Assembly: GCA_035542775.1 (NCBI GenBank)
Contig: DATKKX010000095.1
Coordinates: forward strand, 1 to 6,535
DNA: 6,535 nt
From: DATKKX01 sp035542775
GTDB taxonomy: Bacteria > Planctomycetota > Phycisphaerae > UBA1845 > UTPLA1
Direction of reading: 5' to 3'
Positions 1 to 6,038 of this stretch are shown here, piece after piece. Within the stretch, counting starts at the first letter, position 1, and the number at the start of each line of letters is the position of its first letter. The position numbers and the translations under genes are program-made. The notes beneath the pieces are model-generated. The model did no database searches, was not told where the DNA came from, and saw only the letters and a program-made list of their open reading frames with translations.

Positions 1-124
1 GCACATGGCGTCCCTCCCTTCGAACGGCCCAATCGATGTCCTCGCACCGCGATCGATAAGCCGAGCCGCTTTCGGCTCTTCCGACAGAGCCCCCCCTTCT
101 CCCAGCCGGAATCCCCGGCGTCGC
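1..124. other. Non-coding stretch downstream of the sigma factor gene, two small hairpins
   Basis: No reading frame here is convincing. There are two inverted repeats. GAGCCG (63-68) pairs with CGGCTC (73-78) around a 4-base loop. GCCGG (105-109) pairs with CCGGC (115-119) around a 5-base loop and lies 5 bases beyond the sigma factor stop codon. Neither is followed by a T run on either strand, so they are not classic intrinsic terminators. They could mark the 3' end of the leftward transcript. Confidence 0.4.
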
Positions 125-748
125 TCACGACAAAGTGCTGAAAAACTGCGAGCCTGAGCCGAGCATTTCCCGCAACCGCTCATGGGCCCGGGTTCGCAGC
201 ATGTAGACCGCTCCCTCCGACCGGCGCAGCGTCGCCGCCAATTCCGCTGCGGAACGGCCCTCCAGATCGTACATCCGCACGACCTTCTGGTGGGCCTCCG
301 GCAGTTGGCTGACCGCTTTTTCAAGGATGGTCCGGGCTTCGTGCCTGGCTGCACTGCGGCTTGGCGCTGAACCGGTGCCTTGAAGCCTATCCAGCAAGGC
401 CACGTAGCTGTCGTCGCCCCCCGGCGACTGGACCTGCCTGCGCGGGTCCGGGCGTTTGCGGGCCTCAAGCATCTTGATCGCCGTGAGAAGGTTGTTTTCG
501 GCGATCCGGGCCAACCATGCCGGGAACGATCCGGAATCCTGCGGCTGAAAACGTGGGATGCCCAGAAACGCATCCATATAGGTGACCTGCATCACGTCGT
601 CTTCGCTGAGTACGGCCTGGAGGTGGGGTGGGATTCTCCCCGCGAGCCCGGTGCGGACCCGTGGCCCGTGAATCCGCAGAAGGGCCGTTAAGGCAGCTTC
701 ATCGCCGCCGACGGCACGGGCAATAAGCTCGTCATCTGATGCGGCCAT
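125..748 (-). CDS. ECF-like RNA polymerase sigma-70 factor
   Basis: This is an alternative sigma factor, which would direct RNA polymerase core to a specific promoter set. From the chosen ATG it is 207 aa. Region 2 spans about residues 5-100, with the helix SEDDVMQVTYMDAF (48-61) in the segment that normally binds the -10 element and the FPAWLARIAENNL block behind it. A linker of about 40 residues follows. Region 4 covers about 141-196, with a helix-turn-helix around SAAELAATLRRSEGAVYMLRTRAHERL for the -35 element. The linker and the motif style fit the ECF-like factors expanded in Planctomycetes. The frame is open up to a GTG at 835 and has another ATG at 793. I chose ATG 748 because family members begin close to the 'DDELIARA' helix and the extra 29 residues look non-conserved. 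No start has a good Shine-Dalgarno sequence. No anti-sigma gene is adjacent within the window, so its signal is unknown. Confidence 0.9.
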   Translation of the reverse strand: MAASDDELIARAVGGDEAALTALLRIHGPRVRTGLAGRIPPHLQAVLSEDDVMQVTYMDAFLGIPRFQPQDSGSFPAWLARIAENNLLTAIKMLEARKRPDPRRQVQSPGGDDSYVALLDRLQGTGSAPSRSAARHEARTILEKAVSQLPEAHQKVVRMYDLEGRSAAELAATLRRSEGAVYMLRTRAHERLREMLGSGSQFFSTLS

Positions 749-858
749 GGACACGCCCGCGATCGTGATTGCCGCCGCCCGGGCGAAGAACATCGCCCCT
801 CGGCGGGGAGCTAGGCCCGCGATGGCCGACGGCACGAAAGGTCACGTTTCGGAGGTCT

Positions 859-887
859 AGTGTATCATGATTTGGCAAGGAAAGCAA
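859..887 (-). promoter_or_regulatory. Candidate promoter of the sigma factor gene
   Basis: On the minus strand a -35-like TTGCTT (887-882) is separated by exactly 17 bases from a -10-like TACACT (864-859). The -10 is preceded by TGA, giving an extended -10. Transcription would begin near 852, leaving leaders of about 17, 59 or 104 bases for the starts at 835, 793 and 748. Housekeeping-type sigma-70 spacing is seen directly; use in vivo is inferred. Confidence 0.5.
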
Positions 888-1072
888 GCTTCTGCGAATC
901 GTCAACCGCGCCGGTGAGGGGCAGCCGCGGGGGCGTGTAAGCGCCTTGTTTTTGAAAGATTACCGATCTGCGCAGGAGGGATTCGATACCAACATTCGTG
1001 TCCCGAACCTAATCGGGGATGGCCTTAAGCATCGGCGTGAGTGCGGCAGCGTCTTGGGGCTCCTGAATTAGT
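888..1072. other. Intergenic spacer between divergent genes
   Basis: No gene is supported here. A small hairpin, CCCGA (1002-1006) with TCGGG (1013-1017), is visible. An AGGAGG-like sequence near 975-980 is not followed by a usable start at proper distance. This stretch could be the 5' leader of the small gene at 1126, but I recognise no known riboswitch core in it. Confidence 0.3.
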
Positions 1073-1107
1073 GGGCAAACCATCCCACCTGGCCGTTTGG
1101 CCCTTTT
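1073..1107 (+). terminator. Terminator- or attenuator-like hairpin before the 84-aa gene
   Basis: GGG-CAAAC (1073-1080) pairs with GTTTG-CCC (1095-1103) with one bulged G (1100) around a 14-base loop. TTTT follows immediately (1104-1107). The arrangement is that of a rho-independent terminator with a short T tract, and it ends 4 bases before the ribosome binding site of the next gene. It could terminate a transcript from the left or act as an attenuator in that gene's leader. The large loop and bulge weaken it. Confidence 0.4.
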
Positions 1108-1110
1108 AAT

Positions 1111-1117
1111 AAAGGAG
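1111..1117 (+). promoter_or_regulatory. Strong ribosome binding site for the 84-aa gene
   Basis: AAAGGAG lies 8 bases before the ATG at 1126. This is near-ideal Shine-Dalgarno sequence and spacing and is the main reason to accept the small gene. Among the genes of this window only the transposase start at 1663 has a comparable site. Confidence 0.6.
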
Positions 1118-1125
1118 CGTAAATC

Positions 1126-1380
1126 ATGTCCCCAATCACTCGCATCACGGAGAGTCGAGCCCCTCGCGCGGCGAGCCTCACTCGCCGTGAACGACGGCTG
1201 GTGCGGCGGATGATCGACTTCGATCCGATCTGCCTGCAGGAGGCATTGTACGACCAGCGGATCGGGCGGGCGGCGAAGCGTCTGTTGGCGGCCTATCGCG
1301 ACGAGTTGCTCGGGCAGTTGAGGACCTGCATCGAAGCGACCTTGTGCGATGGTCATCCCCCGGGTGTGTGCGACAAGTAA
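1126..1380 (+). CDS. Small basic hypothetical protein, 84 aa
   Basis: I do not recognise this family. The gene has an ATG with a near-consensus Shine-Dalgarno (AAAGGAG, 8-base spacing), ends in TAA, and is followed within 7 bases by a strong hairpin, so it looks like a self-contained unit. The product is Arg-rich in its first half (cluster LTRRERRLVRRMIDF, about 18-32). The middle, about 36-70, looks mainly helical, and the short tail holds Cys74 and Cys82; Cys36 and Cys68 also occur. There is no signal peptide or membrane segment. The basic N-terminal half suggests contact with nucleic acid or an acidic partner, but that is a guess. A minus-strand frame (1479-1009) overlaps it; it has no such start signal and no recognisable domain, so I prefer the plus strand. 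The IS begins about 200 bases downstream, so any former 3' partner may have been separated. Confidence 0.5.
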   Translation: MSPITRITESRAPRAASLTRRERRLVRRMIDFDPICLQEALYDQRIGRAAKRLLAAYRDELLGQLRTCIEATLCDGHPPGVCDK

Positions 1381-1387
1381 CCACATG

Positions 1388-1410
1388 GAGGCCCGGCGAG
1401 CCGAGGCCTC
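1388..1410 (+). terminator. Strong stem-loop just after the 84-aa gene
   Basis: GAGGCC (1388-1393) pairs with GGCCTC (1405-1410), and CGG (1394-1396) with CCG (1401-1403). A single bulged A (1404) interrupts the 9 pairs, and the loop is CGAG. It starts 7 bases past the TAA at 1378-1380. TAAAACC rather than a T run follows, so it may protect the 3' end or pause polymerase instead of being a classic intrinsic terminator. Confidence 0.45.
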
Positions 1411-1580
1411 TAAAACCATGCTGGACAAGGACTCAGACCCGAACGCTCGGCCGCGATACCCCTCTCGGCTACTGCCCACGCGGCAACCAAGGGGACGTCG
1501 GCGTTGCTGGTTGCCGGCAGCGGCGACGATTCCCAGGAAGAGGACGGCGCCACCGACGGGCGACCATGATGATCGAGCGA

Positions 1581-1584
1581 CTAG
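1581..1584 (+). repeat. Target-site duplication CTAG, left copy
   Basis: CTAG flanks the left inverted repeat directly and is matched by CTAG at 2978-2981. A 4-bp duplication of YTAR type is what IS701-family elements make. CTAG is itself palindromic, so the duplication cannot be told from a longer inverted repeat by sequence alone. Confidence 0.75.
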
Positions 1585-1601
1585 TACTACAGTTGCGCTT
1601 T
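1585..1601 (+). repeat. Left terminal inverted repeat of the IS
   Basis: TACTACAGTTGCGCTTT matches the reverse complement of 2961-2977 at all 17 positions. Beyond it the two ends diverge (AGTGAATTT against GATGGTACG). Confidence 0.92.
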
Positions 1602-1620
1602 AGTGAATTTGGCCGATACT
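1593..1620 (+). promoter_or_regulatory. Candidate transposase promoter overlapping the left IS end
   Basis: TTGCGC (1593-1598) and GATACT (1615-1620) are separated by 16 bases, a fair sigma-70 pair. The -35 lies inside the inverted repeat, so transposase binding to the end could repress its own gene, as in many IS elements. Transcription would start near 1627, about 36 bases before the ATG. Confidence 0.35.
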
Positions 1621-1662
1621 TCGGGTGTCGGGCGATGGTACGTCCGTCAGGAGCGTATCGGC

Positions 1663-2811
1663 ATGGAAGCCAAAACAGTTCGAGGTTGGTCGAAACAGTT
1701 TGAGCAGTTGGCAGATCGAATGGGGACGTGCTTCCGGCGGCGGGATCTGCGGTGGCAGGCCCAGGGATATCTTCAGGGCCTGCTCGGCCGGGTAGAACGG
1801 AAGAACAGTTGGCAGTTGTCGGAGCATCTGGGGCGGGAGAAACCCTATGGAATCCAGCGGCTCCTGGGTCGGGCCCGGTGGGACGCAGAAGAGCTCCGCG
1901 ACGAACTGATCCGCTATGCATGCCAGCACCTGATCGACGAGCGGGATCATGGCGTGCTGATCGTGGACGAAACCGGGTTCCTCAAGAAGGGGGACAAGTC
2001 GGCCGGCGTACAGCGTCAATATTCGGGAACGGCCGGCCGGATCGAGAACTGTCAGATCGGTGTGTTCTTGGCCTTATCAACATCTCAGGGTCGGGCATTG
2101 ATTGATCGCGAGTTGTATCTGCCGGAGTCCTGGTGCCAGGACCAGCGGCGTTGCCGCGAAGCCGGCGTGCCGAAGGATGTGGAGTTCGCCACCAAGCCGC
2201 AACTGGCCATGAAGATGCTGCGGCGGGCCCTGGAGTCTGGCATTCAGCCGGCGTTTATTCTGGCGGATGAGGTGTACGGAAACGACAGCAAATTCAGGCG
2301 TTTTCTGGAAGATCGCGGCCAACCGTTTGTGGTCGCCGTGGGCAGTCAGCAGCGTCTGTGGGTGGACCTAACGCAACAACGGGTCGATCAAATCGTCCCG
2401 TCGATTCCCTCCAAGGCATGGTTCCGCATGAGTGTTGCCGATGGCACCAAAGGACCGCGGATCTACGACTGGGCGGCAACCCGTTTCGGCTTTCGCACCA
2501 ACACCGGCCTGGTTCACTGGCTGCTGATCCGGCGGCACCTTGAAACTCACGAGTACGCCTACTACCTGTGTGCCGCTTCAGCCAGCACGACCGCCAGAGA
2601 CCTCGCCGTGGCCGCCGGACAACGCTGGGCGATCGAGGTTTGCTTCGAGGCCGGCAAGCAGGAGACTGGCCTGGATGAATATGAAGTTCGTTCCTGGGAT
2701 GGCTGGTATCGACACGTCACGCTGTCCATGCTGGCCCTGGCCTTCCTGAGCGTGGTCCGCGCGACGGCCAAGCAGTCCCCGGCGGCTCGCTCAAAAAAAC
2801 CGACCGCCTGA
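1663..2811 (+). CDS. IS701-family transposase, catalytic part (zero frame, 382 aa)
   Basis: This is a DDE transposase that would cut and rejoin the IS ends. The chosen ATG has AGGAG (1649-1653) 9 bases upstream. A GTG at 1603 would add 20 non-conserved residues. An N-terminal helical region carries RVERKNSWQLSEHLG (43-57), the family's 'ERKN' block. The first catalytic Asp is D102 in VDETGFLKKG, followed by GVQRQYSGTAGRIENCQIGVF (115-135). The second is D202 in ADEVYGND. The third is E325 in RWAIEVCFEAGKQE, where R321, E325 and K332 keep the R-(3)-E-(6)-K spacing of the IS4/IS701 group. GLDEYEVRSWDGWYRH follows (336-351). The frame stops at 2809-2811 just after a run of seven A, about 55 residues before the family's usual end. 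The missing tail is present in the -1 frame (2799-2975). A fused product would be 437 aa, the expected size. Confidence 0.93.
   Translation: MEAKTVRGWSKQFEQLADRMGTCFRRRDLRWQAQGYLQGLLGRVERKNSWQLSEHLGREKPYGIQRLLGRARWDAEELRDELIRYACQHLIDERDHGVLIVDETGFLKKGDKSAGVQRQYSGTAGRIENCQIGVFLALSTSQGRALIDRELYLPESWCQDQRRCREAGVPKDVEFATKPQLAMKMLRRALESGIQPAFILADEVYGNDSKFRRFLEDRGQPFVVAVGSQQRLWVDLTQQRVDQIVPSIPSKAWFRMSVADGTKGPRIYDWAATRFGFRTNTGLVHWLLIRRHLETHEYAYYLCAASASTTARDLAVAAGQRWAIEVCFEAGKQETGLDEYEVRSWDGWYRHVTLSMLALAFLSVVRATAKQSPAARSKKPTA
2793..2799 (+). promoter_or_regulatory. Candidate -1 frameshift (slippery) site A_AAA_AAA
   Basis: Seven A follow TC. In the zero frame they read TC-A AAA AAA, the phase required for tandem -1 slippage of two Lys tRNAs. 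Slippage changes the next codons from CCG ACC GCC TGA to ACC GAC CGC CTG ATT, which joins the conserved tail. A short stem, GCCG (2825-2828) with CGGC (2835-2838), lies 25 bases downstream and is a weak stimulator at best. Equally possible is loss of one A from an ancestral run of eight, or polymerase slippage. Confidence 0.5.
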
Positions 2812-2975
2812 TTCCTTTGACGGAGCCGGAAGTTCGGCGACTGCTGATCCAGATCGCATGGCCGCGAATGAACTTCACTGAGAAAATCCTGGCTTGGTCC
2901 GTTTGGCGACGCCGACACCAAGCCGTTGCACGCCAATGCCATTACCGAAAGCGTACCATCAAAGCGCAACTGTAG
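2799..2975 (+). CDS. Transposase C-terminal tail in the -1 frame
   Basis: This frame gives 58 residues before TAG: TDRLIPLTEPEVRRLL, then a Trp-containing stretch, LAWSVWRRRHQAVARQCHYR and a basic end. 'LIPLT-PE-RRLL' followed by 'WS-WRRRHQA-A---HY' is the normal C-terminus of IS701 transposases, so this is not a chance frame. It has no start codon or ribosome binding site of its own and would be made only by frameshifting from the zero frame at 2793-2799. Its stop codon (2973-2975) lies inside the right inverted repeat. Confidence 0.8.
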   Translation, partial: TDRLIPLTEPEVRRLLIQIAWPRMNFTEKILAWSVWRRRHQAVARQCHYRKRTIKAQL

Positions 2976-2977
2976 TA
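2961..2977 (-). repeat. Right terminal inverted repeat of the IS
   Basis: AAAGCGCAACTGTAGTA is the exact reverse complement of the left end (1585-1601). It contains the TAG stop of the -1 transposase frame. Confidence 0.92.
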
Positions 2978-2981
2978 CTAG
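2978..2981 (+). repeat. Target-site duplication CTAG, right copy
   Basis: Matches CTAG at 1581-1584 and directly abuts the right inverted repeat. Confidence 0.75.
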
Positions 2982-3031
2982 CCGTCAAATACGGCGTCCG
3001 CCAGTCCTCGGGACGGGCGGGGGAGGCTCAC

Positions 3032-3055
3032 GCAGAGGCGCGAAGGCGCGGAGGA
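3032..3055 (+). repeat. Three degenerate 8-base units of an intergenic repeat
   Basis: The units are GCAGAGGC, GCGAAGGC and GCGGAGGA in direct tandem. The wording 'cacgcagaggcgc-aaggcgcggag' resembles short dispersed repeats that I recall from intergenic regions of Planctomycetes and other bacteria; the reverse strand reads as the familiar false peptide 'APSRLCVS'. Dispersal cannot be shown from one window. Confidence 0.45.
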
Positions 3056-3068
3056 AGGGCTTTGCAGA

Positions 3069-3100
3069 ATGCCCCTCGCTCCCGCTCGGGCTCTGATCGG
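3069..3100 (+). repeat. Imperfect direct repeat, copy 1
   Basis: This copy starts ATGCCCCTCGCTCCCGCTC and ends CTCTGATCGG. It aligns with copy 2 at 3136-3166, sharing GCTCCCGCTC exactly and a CTGAT(C/T)GG end. The copies are 67 bases apart and the sequence between them does not repeat. Confidence 0.5.
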
Positions 3101-3135
3101 CGCGTTCGTTGGGGGGATCGGGTTCGTCACTGCTG

Positions 3136-3166
3136 ATGCCCTTTGCTCCCGCTCAGATCTGATTGG
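3136..3166 (+). repeat. Imperfect direct repeat, copy 2
   Basis: This copy starts ATGCCCTTTGCTCCCGCTC and ends ATCTGATTGG. It differs from copy 1 by a few substitutions and a one-base length change. A further TCTGATTG at 3173-3180 partly echoes its end. Confidence 0.5.
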
Positions 3167-3223
3167 TCGGGGTCTGATTGCTCCGGCTCTGGTGGCGCGA
3201 TGGCGCGGCGGCGAATTCGCTGG

Positions 3224-3250
3224 TTGCAGAGCAGGCAGGGCCGGTACAAT
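3224..3250 (+). promoter_or_regulatory. Weak candidate promoter for mgtA
   Basis: TTGCAG (3224-3229) and TACAAT (3245-3250) are separated by only 15 bases, short of the preferred 17. Both hexamers are good matches. Transcription from here would give a leader of about 60 bases. I see no M-box magnesium riboswitch or mgtL-like leader peptide in that leader. Confidence 0.28.
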
Positions 3251-3316
3251 GCCTCGGCGTTGTCTCTGATGGAACGATGAGATACAGGCTTCCGCCATAG
3301 CCCGCACGGTCCAAGC

Positions 3317-5944
3317 ATGCCGATCCTTCCCACGGTCATCCTTCCGAAGAACATCCTGAGCGCCCTCAAGCGGCCCGCGCCGGCCATTCATGCGTCGCCG
3401 CTTCTGCTCGATGTCGCGGGCGGCGAGATCCAGGCCACGCTGGCGAAATTGAACACATCCGCCGACGGTCTCTCTGAGGAAGAGGCGCAGCGGCGGCTCG
3501 GGGAGCACGGGCCCAACACCGTGGCCCAGGAGCGCCGCCATGGCAAACTGGCCCTCCTGGGCAGGGCCATCGTCAACCCGCTCGTCATCCTGCTGCTTCT
3601 GCTCGCCGCGATTTCCTTCGCCACTGCCGACCTCCGGGCCGGGATCGTGATGTGCGGCATGGTCGTCCTGGGCGTGGTCCTCCGCTTCGTGCAGGAGACC
3701 AAGGCCGATGCCGCCGCCGCCAAGCTCAAGAAGATGATCAGCATCACCGCCACGGTGGTTCGCCAGGGTCAGGCGCGGGAGATCCCGCTCGGCGACCTGG
3801 TGCCCGGCGACATCGTGAAGCTGGCAGCCGGCGATATGATCCCCGCCGATCTGCGGCTCGTCTCCTGCAAGGACCTGTTCGTCACCCAGGCCAGCCTGAC
3901 GGGCGAGTCTCTTCCGGTGGAAAAGACGGATGCCGTCGAGGACAGGAGGGGTCGCACCGCTCTGGAGCTGAAGAATCTCTGCTTCCTCGGCACGAGCGTC
4001 GAAAGCGGCGCCGCGACCGGCGTCATCGTCGCGACGGGCTTCGCCACCTACCTTGGCGGTATGGCCAGCACGCTGGTCGAACAGGAGCCCCCGAGCAGCT
4101 TCGACAAGGGCGTGAACCGGTTCACCTGGCTGATGATCCGATTCATGGCCGTGATGGTGCCCCTGGTCTTTCTGATCAACGGCCTGACCAAGCACCAGTG
4201 GCGCGAAGCGTTCTTCTTTGCCGTGGCCGTCGCGGTAGGGATGACGCCCGAGATGCTGCCCATGATCGTGACCGTCTGTCTGTCCAAGGGCGCTATCGCC
4301 ATGTCCCGGAAGAAGGTCATCGTCAAGCGCCTCAACTCCATCCAGAATCTCGGGGCCATGGACGTGCTGTGCACCGACAAGACGGGCACGCTGACCATGG
4401 ACCATGTCATTCTGGAAAGGCATTGCGACGTCGCCCGGCAGGAGGACGAGAACGTGCTGGAGATGGCCTATCTCAACAGCCATTTCCAGACCGGGCTGCG
4501 GAACGTGCTGGACCGCGCCGTGCTGAATCATCGCGATCTCAGCGAGCAACTGTCCATCACCCGTTTCAGGAAGGTCGACGAAATCCCCTTCGACTTCTCC
4601 CGCAAGCTCATGTCCGTGGTCGTCGAGACGCCCGACGCGGTCCATCGCCTGATCTGCAAGGGTGCTCCCGAGGCTGTTTTCCAGCGGTGCACACAGTTCG
4701 AGCTTGAGGGCAAGCTATATCCGATGGAGCAGATTCTCCTTGACGAGCTGCGCGAGGAGTACGAGCAGCTCAGCATGGACGGCTTTCGCGTTCTGGCCGT
4801 GGCCTACAAGGACCTGCCGCACAAGCCGGCGTATGCGAAGGATGACGAATGCGAGCTGATCCTCAAGGGTTACGTTGCGTTCCTCGATCCTCCCAAGGAG
4901 ACGGCCGCTCCCGCCGTCATCAGCCTGAACCAGCATGGCGTCTCGGTGAAGGTTCTCACCGGCGACAACGAGCTGGTCAGCCGGAAGATCTGCCGCGAGG
5001 TCGGCCTGCCCACTGACCGCGTGCTGCTCGGTCCGCAGGTGGAGACGATGTCCGATGCCGATCTGGCGGTGGCCGCCGAGGACACCGTGCTCTTCGCGCG
5101 GCTCTCGCCCGCCCACAAGCGGCGCGTCATCCAGGCGCTGCAGAACAAGGGCCATGTGGTCGGTTTCCTGGGCGACGGCATCAATGACTCGCCCGCCCTC
5201 CGCACGGCCGATGTGGGCGTCTCCGTCGATACGGCCGTCGATATCGCCAAGGAAGCCGCCGATGCGATCCTGCTCGAGAAGAGCCTCATGGTGCTCAGCG
5301 AAGGCGTCATCGAGGGGCGGAAGGTCTTCGCCAACATCCTCAAGTACATCCGCATGGGCGCCAGTTCCAGCTTCGGCAACATGTTCAGCGTCGTCGGGGC
5401 CAGCATCTTTCTCCCCTTCGTCCCCATGGCGCCGATACAGATTCTGACCAACAACCTGCTCTACGACTTCTCGCAGGTCCCCATCCCCACCGACGACGTC
5501 GACCCTGAGCAGGTTGCCGCCCCGCGGCCCTGGTTCATGAATGAGATCGCCCGCTTTATCCTCTTCATCGGGCCGTGCAGCTCGATCTTCGACTACACCA
5601 CCTATTTCATCATGCTGTACGTTTTCGGCTGCTGGGATCCCGCGCGGGCATCGCTCTTTCAGACGGGCTGGTTCGTCGAGTCGCTGCTCACGCAGACGCT
5701 CATCGTGCACATCATCCGCACGAATCGCATCCCCCTCATCCAGAGCCGCGCCAGCCTGCCGCTGGCCCTGACGACCATCGCCATCATGCTGATCGGCATG
5801 TGGCTGCCGTTTTCGCCCGTTGCCTCGTCGCTGGGATTCACGGCCCTGCCGCCGCTTTACTGGCTGCTGCTTGTCCCGACGCTGCTCTGCTACACGCTGC
5901 TGACGCAATTTGTGAAGACGTGGCTGCTCCGACGGGCGAGCTGA
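3317..5944 (+). CDS. mgtA: Magnesium-translocating P-type ATPase (P3B)
   Basis: This is an inner-membrane pump that would move Mg2+ into the cytoplasm at the cost of ATP. At 875 aa it is about the length of enteric MgtA/MgtB, with a slightly shorter N-terminus. Visible motifs in order: two membrane helices at about 88-126; actuator-domain TGES (195-198) inside DLFVTQASLTGESLPVEK; helices 3-4 at about 271-325 with the ion-site motif MTPEMLPM (309-316); phosphorylated D354 in DKTGTLT; nucleotide-binding KGAPE (448-452); TGDN (548-551); GDGINDSPAL (619-628); and a C-terminal membrane domain from about 683, with TNNLLYD (711-717) and a tail from FQTGWFVESLLTQTLIVHIIRT typical of MgtA. No catalytic residue is missing. 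ATG 3317 is the first start after an in-frame TGA (3278), but it has no Shine-Dalgarno. It appears to be a single-gene unit. The substrate is inferred from subfamily motifs; Ni2+ or other divalent transport is less likely. Confidence 0.95.
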   Translation: MPILPTVILPKNILSALKRPAPAIHASPLLLDVAGGEIQATLAKLNTSADGLSEEEAQRRLGEHGPNTVAQERRHGKLALLGRAIVNPLVILLLLLAAISFATADLRAGIVMCGMVVLGVVLRFVQETKADAAAAKLKKMISITATVVRQGQAREIPLGDLVPGDIVKLAAGDMIPADLRLVSCKDLFVTQASLTGESLPVEKTDAVEDRRGRTALELKNLCFLGTSVESGAATGVIVATGFATYLGGMASTLVEQEPPSSFDKGVNRFTWLMIRFMAVMVPLVFLINGLTKHQWREAFFFAVAVAVGMTPEMLPMIVTVCLSKGAIAMSRKKVIVKRLNSIQNLGAMDVLCTDKTGTLTMDHVILERHCDVARQEDENVLEMAYLNSHFQTGLRNVLDRAVLNHRDLSEQLSITRFRKVDEIPFDFSRKLMSVVVETPDAVHRLICKGAPEAVFQRCTQFELEGKLYPMEQILLDELREEYEQLSMDGFRVLAVAYKDLPHKPAYAKDDECELILKGYVAFLDPPKETAAPAVISLNQHGVSVKVLTGDNELVSRKICREVGLPTDRVLLGPQVETMSDADLAVAAEDTVLFARLSPAHKRRVIQALQNKGHVVGFLGDGINDSPALRTADVGVSVDTAVDIAKEAADAILLEKSLMVLSEGVIEGRKVFANILKYIRMGASSSFGNMFSVVGASIFLPFVPMAPIQILTNNLLYDFSQVPIPTDDVDPEQVAAPRPWFMNEIARFILFIGPCSSIFDYTTYFIMLYVFGCWDPARASLFQTGWFVESLLTQTLIVHIIRTNRIPLIQSRASLPLALTTIAIMLIGMWLPFSPVASSLGFTALPPLYWLLLVPTLLCYTLLTQFVKTWLLRRAS

Positions 5945-6038
5945 TGATCGCCACACGCCCGACCGGGGATGACGCCGACGAGGGCGGCGCAAGCATCTAT
6001 GCACCTCCCCAAAGGGATTCCATTCCTTATCAACGACG

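Larger units (their letters stand above)
1585..2977 (+). mobile_element. Complete IS701-family insertion sequence (1393 bp)
   Basis: The element has perfect 17-bp terminal inverted repeats, a CTAG on both sides, and one transposase gene filling the interior. Length, ends, target sequence and transposase motifs all agree with the IS701 family of DDE elements, which move by cut-and-paste. It sits between a small orphan gene and mgtA, in the same direction as both, and interrupts no gene I can recognise. Intact ends and matching flanks suggest a fairly recent insertion. The transposase reading frame is shifted near its 3' end, so the copy is either inactive or relies on frameshifting. Confidence 0.92.
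2982..3316. other. Repeat-rich intergenic region upstream of mgtA
   Basis: There is no gene here that I can support. The stretch is GC-rich and holds three 8-base units (3032-3055), a pair of imperfect 31-32-base direct repeats, two TCTGATTG copies (3158-3165 and 3173-3180), and a weak promoter candidate near 3224-3250. An in-frame TGA at 3278-3280 limits any upstream extension of mgtA. Confidence 0.5.

Noticed and set aside
1009..1479. Minus-strand 156-aa frame overlapping the 84-aa gene
   Set aside because: No start signal or recognisable domain; the opposite strand has a near-ideal ribosome binding site.
1411..1580. Plus-strand frame through the left IS flank, possibly a gene split by the IS
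   Set aside because: Joining the flanks keeps a frame open for some codons, but its Arg/Pro-rich product resembles nothing and it has no start signal.
1603..1662. GTG 1603 as the transposase start
   Set aside because: It abuts the inverted repeat, lacks a ribosome binding site and adds 20 residues not like the family; ATG 1663 has AGGAG at 9 bases.
3249..3280. Tiny frames MPRRCL and MER upstream of mgtA as an mgtL-like leader peptide
   Set aside because: The first ATG overlaps the candidate -10 element, the second has only three codons, and neither has a ribosome binding site.
2978..4645. Long minus-strand open frame (555 aa) opposite the IS edge and the first half of mgtA
   Set aside because: It lies antisense to a clear mgtA gene, has His/Asp/Gly-biased composition typical of a GC-rich antisense frame, and shows no domain.
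3652..4707. Plus-strand 351-aa frame inside mgtA
   Set aside because: Off-frame shadow of the ATPase with extreme Arg/Gly content.
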